DNA from: a bacterium 0.1xD8-71
GTDB taxonomy: Bacteria; Bacillota; Clostridia; Lachnospirales; Lachnospiraceae
Direction: 5' to 3'
NCBI GenBank assembly: GCA_003612405.1
Contig: RAYR01000021.1
Span: 23,660 to 87,659 of the forward strand
DNA: 64,000 nt
The notes below the pieces were generated by a model. It saw only the letters and a program-made list of their open reading frames with translations, did no database searches and was not told the DNA's origin. The translations under genes were made by a program, and so were the position numbers. This document shows positions 16,909-24,878 of the stretch, one piece after another; within the stretch, counting starts at the first letter, position 1, and every line of letters starts with the position of its first letter.

Positions 16909-16937
16909 TTGACTGACATTTTTTGGAGATATATAAT
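16909..16937 (+). promoter_or_regulatory. Strong promoter for the exported protein at 17030
   Basis: TTGACT (16909-16914) and a perfect TATAAT (16932-16937) are 17 bp apart. The predicted transcript start near 16944 leaves an 85-base leader with a small GCCGG-based hairpin (around 16970-16990) before the AAAGGAGG site. Confidence 0.75.
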
Positions 16938-17029
16938 ATTGTCTGATAAGGGGAATACAGATCCTTATGCCGGCCGAAACCATGTGCCGGTTCAACCACA
17001 CTTGAGGCATCTAAAGGAGGACTTAGACA

Positions 17030-17554
17030 ATGAAGAAATTTTTAGCGTTAACTTGTGTTTTAGCACTTGCGTTCTCTACCACAGTATGTGCAGCAGAGAC
17101 AGTAGTACCTGCAAAAGATTTCCCGATACTTGACAAATTGGCAGAAGAGGTAGATAAATCCCTTCCGGAGTACACATCCAATGCAGTATGCGAGATGGAT
17201 GGTGTTGAGGATCTGGCAACGATCGCACAGGGCGATGGATGTGTCCTTGATGGTCAGCTGACTAGTGCTACCTTTATCGTGGATAAGGTAGATGTAGGTG
17301 CAATCAGATATGCACAGGAAAAGGCGGCTTCTGTTGGCGGTAATATGCTTACCGTAGTGGAAGTGACAGCTCCTGGCGTTGATATTGTCAATGCGGTAGT
17401 GCCTTTTACGGTAGAAGGCGTTAAAGCTGGTGATACTGTTTCCGTATTCAAATCTGTTAAGGGTGAATGGCAGGCAGTAGAAGTGACATCAGTAGCAGAT
17501 GATAATGTTACGATCAAAGTTGATTCCGCTGGTATCTTTACTTTTATCAAATAG
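17030..17554 (+). CDS. Secreted protein of unknown function
   Basis: 174-aa protein with a clear signal peptide (MKKFLALTCVLALAFSTTVCA, cleavage near residues 21-22). The mature part is rich in Val, Asp and Thr and looks like a beta-rich domain; no LPXTG motif, membrane anchor or catalytic motif is visible, so it is likely released or loosely held. AAAGGAGG sits 10 bp before the ATG and a strong promoter lies 93 bp upstream, which suggests high expression as a single gene. A bidirectional terminator follows. Confidence 0.82.
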   Translation: MKKFLALTCVLALAFSTTVCAAETVVPAKDFPILDKLAEEVDKSLPEYTSNAVCEMDGVEDLATIAQGDGCVLDGQLTSATFIVDKVDVGAIRYAQEKAASVGGNMLTVVEVTAPGVDIVNAVVPFTVEGVKAGDTVSVFKSVKGEWQAVEVTSVADDNVTIKVDSAGIFTFIK

Positions 17555-17630
17555 GAAAGATAAACAGGATTCTTATTTGGGGTTTACCCGTTGAATCTGA
17601 GACGATTATTTCATGACAAGTGTGGGTTTA

Positions 17631-17675
17631 CAAGCCGGTCTCTTATGATAAAGATGACCGGCTTGTTTATTTTTG
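17631..17675. terminator. Bidirectional terminator between convergent genes
   Basis: A perfect 10-bp stem CAAGCCGGTC with its complement (17631-17640 and 17656-17665) is followed by TTTATTTTTG. It separates the secreted protein gene from the convergent XRE gene and overlaps the latter's last codons. Confidence 0.85.
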
Positions 17676-17951
17676 TTTCCGGATATCATCGATAATCGCG
17701 GTGATGTGGGCTAATTCATAGTCCGTGAGACCGCTGATTTCTATGTAGTTTCTCTCTTCCAATCCCAACATATAATCCGTGGTGACACGAAAATAGTCAC
17801 AGATACGGATCAACATGTCGATCGAAGGCTGTATATTGTTATTTTCCCAGTTGGAAATACTCTGCTTAGTCACGCCCAGCGCTTTCGCCAGATCTACTTG
17901 AGAGATGTTCCTTGCCATGCGCAGACGCCGGATATTTTCGTTGAGTGTCAT
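17667..17951 (-). CDS. XRE-family helix-turn-helix regulator
   Basis: 94-aa regulator with an N-terminal XRE/Cro HTH (residues about 4-58; QVDLAKALGVTKQSISNWE is the typical HTH core) followed by a short tail (MLGLEERN and a helical end). The minus-strand upstream region carries AAAGGAGT about 6 bp before the ATG. It faces away from the promoter-rich AT region at 17952-18230, so it may control those promoters or itself. Target not determinable. Confidence 0.9.
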   Translation of the reverse strand: MTLNENIRRLRMARNISQVDLAKALGVTKQSISNWENNNIQPSIDMLIRICDYFRVTTDYMLGLEERNYIEISGLTDYELAHITAIIDDIRKQK

Positions 17952-18025
17952 ATGGTACTCCTTTGTTGCTCACAGATAACGAGTCTTTGGAAGTCTATGA
18001 TTTATGTACTGTTATAAAAAGAAAT

Positions 18026-18054
18026 TTGACAGAGTAAAAATACTGTAGTATATT
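18026..18054 (+). promoter_or_regulatory. Promoter in the AT-rich region upstream of the coiled-coil gene
   Basis: TTGACA (18026-18031) and TATATT (18049-18054) are 17 bp apart. A second TTGACA at 18060-18065 with TATTAA at 18083-18088 follows in tandem. Both face the coiled-coil gene at 18384, and a third candidate is at 18197. Confidence 0.55.
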
Positions 18055-18167
18055 ATTATTTGACAAAATTATAGTAAAATGATATTAATAATATCTTATA
18101 AAAATGGATAAGATGGAACATTGACAATTTTATATCTTATATTAGGAAAACAAAAATACTTAGTATA

Positions 18168-18383
18168 AACGAAAAAACGTTTCGTTAAAATTTTACTTGC
18201 GTTTCCTTTGAAAATGTGTTAGATTAAGGACATGAAATCTATTCTCGCACAATAACATTCTAAATTCAGATGTGCGATGCATCGAGTAATTCGGTGTCCG
18301 GCTTTTCGCCAGGGATTCATGACACATTTATCACATGGCGGAAAGTGAAATGATCCGCCGACACACAAAAGGAGGACGAAAGT
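18168..18383 (+). promoter_or_regulatory. Promoter and structured 5' leader of the coiled-coil gene
   Basis: TTGCGT (18197-18202) and TAGATT (18220-18225) are 17 bp apart; just upstream an AACGAAA/TTTCGTT inverted repeat (about 18169-18187) could be an operator. The predicted ~150-base leader has two clear hairpins: a 7-bp stem TCGCACA/TGTGCGA (18245-18251 with 18271-18277) and a 6-bp stem GGCGGA/TCCGCC (18337-18342 with 18354-18359), ending 10 bp before AAAGGAGG. It does not match a riboswitch class I know. Confidence 0.5.
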
Positions 18384-18749
18384 ATGGTAGACAGAGAAAT
18401 GTTGGAGGCAATGTCTGATTTAATGGATCAGAAATTAGATCAGAAACTAGGACCGGTTTTTGAGAGGATGGATAAACTGGAATCGGATGTGAGGCACATT
18501 AGTGCGGTTCAATTGGAGACGGTTTGCGGCAGGTTGGATAAATTGGAATCAGATATGAAATATGTCAGGGTAGTGCAGTTGGAGAATGGCGTGATTCCAC
18601 GCTTAAATACGATAGAGGAATGTTATTTGGATACTTCGCAAAGATATATAGACAAAACGGATCAGATAGATAGGATGGAGCTGCATATTGGTGCTTTGGA
18701 AACTACGGTTGAGAATCACAGTGCGAGGCTGAACCAGTTATCTGTTTAG
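18384..18749 (+). CDS. Short coiled-coil protein with a duplicated 22-residue unit
   Basis: 121-aa acidic protein, strongly helical. Two near-identical 22-residue units (about residues 27-48 and 49-70) share the core DKLESD and end in VQLE; heptad spacing continues to the C-terminus, so a coiled coil is likely. There are no membrane segments or catalytic motifs. AAAGGAGG lies 8 bp before the ATG. A strong terminator follows 50 bp later, making this a one-gene transcript placed just before the glycan cluster. Function unknown. Confidence 0.75.
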   Translation: MVDREMLEAMSDLMDQKLDQKLGPVFERMDKLESDVRHISAVQLETVCGRLDKLESDMKYVRVVQLENGVIPRLNTIEECYLDTSQRYIDKTDQIDRMELHIGALETTVENHSARLNQLSV

Positions 18750-18798
18750 AGGTGAAGGTAAGGATTAGAGATTAAAAGTATATAATAATAGTCATGGA

Positions 18799-18844
18799 AA
18801 CTCCCAATATAAGATATGAGATTGTCTTATGTTGGGAGTTTTTT
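18799..18844 (+). terminator. Strong intrinsic terminator
   Basis: A 16-bp stem (18799-18814 with 18825-18840, one mismatch/G-U position) with a 10-base loop is followed by TTTTTT. It isolates the coiled-coil gene from the glycan cluster that starts 24 bp later, so the cluster needs its own promoter or read-through. Confidence 0.9.
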
Positions 18845-18867
18845 GTGTGGGAAGGGGAGGATAGCAG

Positions 18868-20040
18868 ATGGAAGATAAGCGGAAAAAGAAACTTTTAGTG
18901 ACTGCTTCCACCTTTCCCAGATGGAAAGATGATACAGAACCACGGTTTGTACTTGATCTGGCGTCACATATGACAGATGAATTTGATGTGACGGTACTTG
19001 TTCCAGCGGCACCTGGAGCAAAGAACAGAGAAGTGTTGGAAGGCGTAGAGGTAATCAGATATCATTATTTTCCGGTTCATAAATGGGAAACGCTTTGCTA
19101 TCCGGGAGCCATTGTGCCCAGAATCAAAGAGAAGAAAATAAGGGCTTTGTTAGTGCCTTTTTTATTGTTGTCTTTGTATTTTCATTTGTGGAAGATACTG
19201 CCGGAATATGATGTCGTTCATGCACATTGGTTGATTCCCCAGGGCATTGTGCAGTCCTTTTTTAAGAAGCCTTATATTGTGACGGGCCATGGCGGGGATG
19301 TGGTGTCGTTAAATAAAGGAATTATAAAGAAACTAAAAATGAAATGTTTGAGGAAGGCCGGACGGGTTACCGTTGTTTCAGAGTATTTGAAGAAGAGAGT
19401 ACAGGAACTGGTGCCGGAGATTGAGCCTGAGGTTATTTCCATGGGTGTGGATACGAGAAAGTTTGGAAGGCAGTATCGTGTGGAGAATTATTTTGGGCAG
19501 GGGGATAAGAAAGTTGTTTTATTTGTGGGGAGACTTGCAGAAAAGAAGGGTGTTGCTTATCTGATTGAGGCAATGAAGCAAATTGATGCATTGCTTGTAA
19601 TCGTAGGGAATGGGCCTTTAAGAAAAACATTGGAAGAACAGGCAGAACAGGTTGGAAAAGACAGGATACGTTTTCTTGGAGAAAAAACGCATGAAGAATT
19701 AAAGAAGATTTATGCTTCAGCAGATATCTTTGTGGCACCATCGGTTACGGCAAAGGACGGAGATCAGGAGGGGCTTGGGCTTGTTCTGTTGGAAGCCATG
19801 GCTTCCGGTTTGCCGGTAGTTGCCAGTAAAAGTGGCGGAATCACACAGATTATCAAAGATGGTGAGAATGGTTTGCTATGTGAGGAAAAGTGTGTGTGGC
19901 AGTTGGCGGAAAATATTTGTGCATTATTGAATGATGAGTGTTTATATAAAAAGATTGCGGAAAACGGGAACAGAACAGTAAAAGCGTATGATTATGTTCA
20001 AACAACAGAAAAATATATGCAAATAATCAATCATATGTAA
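18868..20040 (+). CDS. GT4-family glycosyltransferase (first gene of the glycan cluster)
   Basis: 390-aa GT-B fold glycosyltransferase. The N-terminal domain has the HAHWLIPQG and GHGGDV acceptor-side stretches and the C-terminal domain has VGRLAEKKG, the ADIFVAPS turn and the E-x7-E motif (EGLGLVLLEAMASGLPVVAS) that binds the nucleotide-sugar donor. Such enzymes add a sugar with retention of configuration at the inner membrane face. GGGGAGGA lies 9 bp before the ATG. It follows a strong terminator and leads the co-directional cluster. Base composition is closer to the core genome than in the following genes. The sugar is unknown. Confidence 0.93.
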   Translation: MEDKRKKKLLVTASTFPRWKDDTEPRFVLDLASHMTDEFDVTVLVPAAPGAKNREVLEGVEVIRYHYFPVHKWETLCYPGAIVPRIKEKKIRALLVPFLLLSLYFHLWKILPEYDVVHAHWLIPQGIVQSFFKKPYIVTGHGGDVVSLNKGIIKKLKMKCLRKAGRVTVVSEYLKKRVQELVPEIEPEVISMGVDTRKFGRQYRVENYFGQGDKKVVLFVGRLAEKKGVAYLIEAMKQIDALLVIVGNGPLRKTLEEQAEQVGKDRIRFLGEKTHEELKKIYASADIFVAPSVTAKDGDQEGLGLVLLEAMASGLPVVASKSGGITQIIKDGENGLLCEEKCVWQLAENICALLNDECLYKKIAENGNRTVKAYDYVQTTEKYMQIINHM

Positions 20041-20083
20041 GGATAGCGCCAGAGCATACATTTGACAGGGAGTATAAAGGGAA

Positions 20084-20839
20084 ATGAGTATCACAAGACG
20101 AGGATTTCTCTATCAGAAAAATGGAAAAATCAGAGTTGATCATGAAAAGACAAATTCCATATTATTGAATAATCTGCACATAGATTTGTTGTTGAAGCAC
20201 AACCAGTATATGAAAGGTATTTTGCTGGATGCCGGATGTGGTGAAAAACCATACAGCTTGATTTATGAAAAAATAACAGAAAAAAGTATAGGAGTTGATG
20301 TTGAATATGGTATTCATGACCAAAAAGCAGTAGATGTTTTTGCATCCTTAGATCAACTCCCGTTTCCTGATTGTATGTTTGATACGGTACTTTGCACTAA
20401 CGTCCTGGAACATATTGCGGAAAACGGAAAGGCGTTTTCTGAGTTATCAAGAGTTTTAAAAGATAACGGGTATATGATTTTGTCTGTGCCGTTTTTGTAT
20501 CCGGCACATGAAATACCGCATGACTATTATAGATATTCTTTCTATGGATTAAAGTATCAGATGGAAAAGAATGGATTGACAATCAAAAAGATGATACCGT
20601 TAGGCGGTGTCGGAATGATGATTCTTGTCTATTGTAATTTATTTCTATGTAAATTTCTTAAAATGAAAATGCTTAATTTTATAGCCTGTATTTTACAGGA
20701 AGGTGTATATAAAATTTATCGCGGAGTATGTCTCGATCATTTAATCAGTAAAGAGGATAAGGGAATGATGAAGATTATTTCGACAGGATACTTTATCGTT
20801 GCTCAAAAGTGTAGAAATAAGATTCAAGATCAGGGTTAG
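20084..20839 (+). CDS. Class I SAM-dependent methyltransferase
   Basis: 251-aa methyltransferase (Methyltransf_11 type). Motif I is LLDAGCGEKPYS (about residues 46-57), the acidic ribose-binding residue follows in IGVDVEYG, and the CTNVLEHI and GYMILSVPFLYP segments are the usual post-motif signatures. A C-terminal extension (about 180-251) contains a hydrophobic patch. It lies 43 bp after a GT4 gene and probably methylates a glycan or lipid-linked intermediate; the substrate is inferred only from context. Confidence 0.88.
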   Translation: MSITRRGFLYQKNGKIRVDHEKTNSILLNNLHIDLLLKHNQYMKGILLDAGCGEKPYSLIYEKITEKSIGVDVEYGIHDQKAVDVFASLDQLPFPDCMFDTVLCTNVLEHIAENGKAFSELSRVLKDNGYMILSVPFLYPAHEIPHDYYRYSFYGLKYQMEKNGLTIKKMIPLGGVGMMILVYCNLFLCKFLKMKMLNFIACILQEGVYKIYRGVCLDHLISKEDKGMMKIISTGYFIVAQKCRNKIQDQG

Positions 20840-20899
20840 CAATGTTTATAGAATAAATGCTTTATAGCTACACGAAAAGTATAAAAAGGAAGATATATT

Positions 20900-22033
20900 T
20901 TGAATGGAAAAATAGCGTTAAATTATATATATTTAAGTCCGCATCATGCGGGTGGCAAAGATCAGGTTGGACTTAATTTGCTCAAGGGGTTTTACGAAAA
21001 TAAAGATATTTCAGATATATGTATTATATGTTTTGAATATTCGGAGAAATCGCTAAGATGTATTGCACCAGGGGCAGAAATTATAGTTTTAAAATCACCC
21101 AGAATACAAAATGAACTGCAAAGATATCTATATATTTGTTATACAAATACTATTCTTATTCCTAAAATAATCAGAAAGTATAAGATATCTTTATTATTTC
21201 ATTTGAGTTGCAATACAGGGATACATAAACAACGGGTAACATCTGTGGTGTTACCACATGATATTAAACAGATTGCACATAGAAAATTGCCAGGACTTAC
21301 TGTTCCGTTTTATAAATATATCTTATTTAAGATTATGTATTATATGGACTTTAAATTAAATGATGGAATAATTGCGATAAGTGAGGTAGACAGAAGAGAG
21401 ATACAGACCTGTTATCCCAGTTGTGCATCAAAAGTATTTCAGATCTATAATCCGATTGACTGTGCATGTTTTCATGAGAATGGTACTTGTGAAGCCCAAA
21501 ATATTATTGCAATCAATCTGCAATTTTTACATAAAAACGTAATTACATTAATAAAAGCCTTTGAAAAAGTAAAAGAAAAGATAGACGACAATCTGATTTT
21601 GGTAGGCGATGTTCCTGAACGAGTAAGTTTTTTAAAGGAATATGTAATTAAAAATAATCTCCAGAAACGAGTAAAGTTTACAGGTTTTCTTTCGGATAGC
21701 GAAAGAATATCATTGCTGCAAAAATCCAGATTATATGTTAATCCAACACTTTATGAGGGCTTTGGAATGACAGCTGTGGAGGCAATGATTTTAGGAGTTC
21801 CCGTATTGGTTTCTAAAATAGAGACTAATTATGAAGTTACACTTGGAATGTGTGAATATTATGAGCCGGCGGAAGATAGTGATATATTAGCTGCAAAAAT
21901 ACTGGAGTGTATGGATAAGCCAATAAAGGATATGGATTTGGAAAAAATTTCGCAACAGATATATGGAAAATATAATTATAAAATTATAGCAAAACAATAT
22001 AGGAATTATTTTATGCGGATGATTGGGAAGTGA
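20900..22033 (+). CDS. GT4-family glycosyltransferase
   Basis: 377-aa GT-B glycosyltransferase. The C-terminal nucleotide-sugar site reads KSRLYVNPTLYEGFGMTAVEAM (split here: YEGFGMTAVEAM is the E-x7-E motif), with an HKNVITLIKAFEKV segment before it. The start is TTG at 20900 with AAAAGGA 10 bp upstream; the nearest ATG is out of frame. The gene is very AT-rich compared with the core genome, like its neighbours, suggesting acquisition as a cluster. Substrate unknown. Confidence 0.9.
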   Translation: MNGKIALNYIYLSPHHAGGKDQVGLNLLKGFYENKDISDICIICFEYSEKSLRCIAPGAEIIVLKSPRIQNELQRYLYICYTNTILIPKIIRKYKISLLFHLSCNTGIHKQRVTSVVLPHDIKQIAHRKLPGLTVPFYKYILFKIMYYMDFKLNDGIIAISEVDRREIQTCYPSCASKVFQIYNPIDCACFHENGTCEAQNIIAINLQFLHKNVITLIKAFEKVKEKIDDNLILVGDVPERVSFLKEYVIKNNLQKRVKFTGFLSDSERISLLQKSRLYVNPTLYEGFGMTAVEAMILGVPVLVSKIETNYEVTLGMCEYYEPAEDSDILAAKILECMDKPIKDMDLEKISQQIYGKYNYKIIAKQYRNYFMRMIGK

Positions 22034-22092
22034 TGTTTGAATAGTCAAAATATTATAAAGAATTTTTGTCGGAAAGAGAATGTTAATATTTT

Positions 22093-22950
22093 ATGATAAG
22101 CGTGATAGTGCCTTTATATAAAGGTGGTAAATATATACCATCTATTATTGAAAATGTGTATCAAATGATGAAATATCTAAAATCTAAGAAACCAACAGAA
22201 GAGGTAGAGTTGATTTTTGTAAATGATTATCCAGAAGAAGTGATAGACAAAATTACAAAAAAGGAAATGAAAATTACGTTTCTCTTTCATGCGGCAAACT
22301 CTGGAATACATCAGGCAAGAATAAGTGGATTAGAAGCAGCAAAAGGAGAATATGTTTTATTTCTTGATCAGGATGACTATGTGGAAGAAGATTTTTTGTA
22401 TTCACAATTAGAAGCAATTAAAAATAGTGATGTGGTTGTTTCAAATGGCTTCAGGGATTTTGGAAATTATAAGAAAAAACTCTACAAATACAGCTTTACG
22501 AGAAAGTTGATTTCAATTCCTTTTTTTTATATTTACGGGACGGATATGATTTTTTCACCAGGACAATGCCTGATAAAAAGCAATTCAATACCGGTGGATT
22601 GGAAAAATCATGTGATGAAAACAAGTGGTTGTGATGACTATTTCTTATGGATATTGATGCTAAATTGTAATTGTCAAATAACTACGAATTTTACTGCTAA
22701 TTATTATCATAGAGAAACTCAAAAAAATTATTCCAATTCACGAGACAGAATGTTGGCATCATTGGAAGAGATGATAGAGATATTAAGGCATTTTTCCTAT
22801 ATTGAGGAAAGAAGTATAAATATTTTACATAAGAGACTGGAAATTAAAAAGGCGCAGGATAAATCAAGAAAAGAATTAATAAAAAAATTGCTTCAAAATC
22901 CTGCTATCTGTGCAGCTGCTTTGTTATATAAGTTATGTGGATATTATTGA
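22093..22950 (+). CDS. GT2-family glycosyltransferase
   Basis: 285-aa GT-A fold enzyme. MISVIVPLYKGGKYIPSIIE at the N-terminus is the GT2 start, and the metal-binding acidic motif is the DQDD in FLDQDDYVEEDF (about residue 95). The C-terminal third is basic and helical and may lie on the membrane. No ribosome binding site is strong; GGAAAGAG lies about 15 bp upstream. It is likely an inverting transferase of the glycan cluster. Confidence 0.9.
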   Translation: MISVIVPLYKGGKYIPSIIENVYQMMKYLKSKKPTEEVELIFVNDYPEEVIDKITKKEMKITFLFHAANSGIHQARISGLEAAKGEYVLFLDQDDYVEEDFLYSQLEAIKNSDVVVSNGFRDFGNYKKKLYKYSFTRKLISIPFFYIYGTDMIFSPGQCLIKSNSIPVDWKNHVMKTSGCDDYFLWILMLNCNCQITTNFTANYYHRETQKNYSNSRDRMLASLEEMIEILRHFSYIEERSINILHKRLEIKKAQDKSRKELIKKLLQNPAICAAALLYKLCGYY

Positions 22951-23019
22951 AGGAAAAACTTAAGGCTTATTTGGAAAGAAGTAAGATAATAACAAAAGAA
23001 TATATGGGAGTATGATTTT

Positions 23020-24117
23020 ATGAGAAAAACACAGGTGCTTGCTTATTATTTACCTCAATTTCATGAGATAGATGAAAACAATGCATGGTGGGGGAAAGGA
23101 TTTACGGAATGGGTTAATGTAAAAAAAGGTAAGCCTTTGTATCAGGGACATTACCAACCGAAGGTTCCGCTGAATAAAAAATATTATAATTTATTAGACA
23201 TTAGAACACTAAGAGAGCAGACTGAACTTGCACAAAAATATGGGGTGGATGGTTTTTGCTATTATCATTATTGGTTTTCAGGGAAATTGCTATTGGAAAA
23301 ACCGGCCCAGTTGTTATTAGAAAATAAAGATATTAATATTTCTTTTTGCTTTTCATGGGCAAATGAGACTTGGAGCAGACGATGGAATGGAGCTGATAAG
23401 GATATTTTAATACAGCAAAGTTATGGCGGAGAGAGTGAATGGGACGCGCATTTGGATTATCTTATCCCTTACTTCAAAGATGAACGTTATATTAAAATAG
23501 ATAATAAGCCGGTATTGCTTTTATACAGAGCTTTTGAAATTCCAGAGTGTGACCGCATGATTGAGGTATGGAATCATAAATTAAAACAGGAAGGTTTTTC
23601 TGGAATATATATTATTGAAACATTAAATACAGTACAGACTAAATGGATACTGAAACAATCCGAGGCCTGTGTGGAGTTTGAACCGATGTACACGTTATAT
23701 AAAAACAGGAAATATCGTATTATACATAGAACATACCGTTATTTTGTAGGGAAATTTCGTTTATATAATATATTTGAATTTACACGGAGATTTGTGGATT
23801 ACGATAGGATATGGAGAAAGATTTTAGCAAGAAAACAGACAGGAGGGAAAAAAGTTTTTCTGGGTGCATTTCCAAATTGGGATAACACTGCTAGAAGAGG
23901 AAATTCTGCTGTGGTATTTCGAGGAAGTTCACCGGAAAAATTTAAATGCTATTTTACTGAACAATATAGGAAAAGTGTTGCTCTTGAAAATGAATTTATT
24001 TTTATTAATGCATGGAATGAGTGGGGAGAAGGAGCATATCTTGAACCGGATGAAAAATATTTATTTCAATATCTTGAAGCAGTAAGATATGCCAGAGAAC
24101 AGGTACAAGGAGTTTAA
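23020..24117 (+). CDS. WbsX-type glycosyltransferase/GH99-like protein
   Basis: 365-aa protein of the WbsX family (GH99-like TIM barrel) found in O-antigen and capsule loci. Characteristic segments are AYYLPQFHEIDEN near the N-terminus, WWGKGFTEWVNV, GFCYYHYWF, FCFSWANETWSRRWNG, and the C-terminal NAWNEWGEGAYLEPD. Whether it is a transferase or an endo-acting hydrolase is unsettled for this family. It lies 5 bp upstream of a methyltransferase gene in the same operon. ATG with GGGAGT upstream. Confidence 0.92.
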   Translation: MRKTQVLAYYLPQFHEIDENNAWWGKGFTEWVNVKKGKPLYQGHYQPKVPLNKKYYNLLDIRTLREQTELAQKYGVDGFCYYHYWFSGKLLLEKPAQLLLENKDINISFCFSWANETWSRRWNGADKDILIQQSYGGESEWDAHLDYLIPYFKDERYIKIDNKPVLLLYRAFEIPECDRMIEVWNHKLKQEGFSGIYIIETLNTVQTKWILKQSEACVEFEPMYTLYKNRKYRIIHRTYRYFVGKFRLYNIFEFTRRFVDYDRIWRKILARKQTGGKKVFLGAFPNWDNTARRGNSAVVFRGSSPEKFKCYFTEQYRKSVALENEFIFINAWNEWGEGAYLEPDEKYLFQYLEAVRYAREQVQGV

Positions 24118-24122
24118 GATAT

Positions 24123-24878
24123 ATGAATATATCAACAGTTGTACAGCGATTGAAATCAATCAGAATTAGACGAATAAAGAAAGGATATTGTCCGTGTTGT
24201 GAAAGAAAAACTTTATTTGTTGCCATAGGTTACTGGCTTAGAGATGACTATAGATGTATTCGATGTAGAAGTATTCCGAGACAGCGGGCGCTTATGAAAG
24301 TCTTAAAAGAAAGGGTTCCGGATTATAACAAGGTTAATATCCATGAGAGTTCTCCATCGGGAGTATTATTTAATAAGTTTAAAGGTAATGAAAATTATAC
24401 GTTCTCTTATTATTGGAAGGACAGGCCGTTGGGGACAGTGGTGGAAGAAACAGGAGCATGTAATCAGAATTTGGAAAATATGACATTTGAGGATGAAAAG
24501 TTTGATGTCTTTATTACACAGGATGTATTGGAACATATCTATAATCCGGTTGCCGCTTTCTGCGAGATTGGCAGAGTGTTGAAACAAGGCGGAATACATA
24601 TTTTTACTGTTCCACTATATCCTTTTATTAAAACAAGGCCCCGCATAAAAATAGAGGCTGGAGGAGAAATAAAAGAAATAATACCGGCAATCTATCATGG
24701 AGATCCTATTAATTCAAAAGGGTGTTTAGTTACTTGGGATTGGGGTGGAGATATTGCTGAATATATCTATCAGGCAAGCGGTATGCGAACAGAAATTATA
24801 GAATTCCCGAATAATAAAGAAAATTTTAGAAATGGTCTGGAAGGGGATTTTTTATATGTTTGTGTATCTTCAAAATAA
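24123..24878 (+). CDS. SAM-dependent methyltransferase with N-terminal zinc ribbon
   Basis: 251-aa protein. Residues about 20-50 hold two Cys pairs (CPCC and CIRC) that look like a zinc ribbon, followed by a class I methyltransferase domain with VFITQDVLEHIYNPVAAF and a GGIHIFTVPLYPF strand. The motif I glycine loop is degenerate (IHESSPSG), which is seen in some capsule-locus methyltransferases but makes activity less certain. It starts 5 bp after the WbsX gene and its end overlaps the next gene by 23 bp. Confidence 0.82.
   Translation: MNISTVVQRLKSIRIRRIKKGYCPCCERKTLFVAIGYWLRDDYRCIRCRSIPRQRALMKVLKERVPDYNKVNIHESSPSGVLFNKFKGNENYTFSYYWKDRPLGTVVEETGACNQNLENMTFEDEKFDVFITQDVLEHIYNPVAAFCEIGRVLKQGGIHIFTVPLYPFIKTRPRIKIEAGGEIKEIIPAIYHGDPINSKGCLVTWDWGGDIAEYIYQASGMRTEIIEFPNNKENFRNGLEGDFLYVCVSSK

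Noticed and set aside
16834..16911. 25-codon ORF directly after the lipoprotein stop (MKKIIALREF)
   Set aside because: Very short, no ribosome binding site of its own, runs into the promoter at 16909.
22523..22530. T8 run in the GT2 gene and a T8 run at about 28911 as phase-variation tracts
   Set aside because: Eight T in a very AT-rich cluster is expected by chance, unlike runs of G; frames are intact around both.
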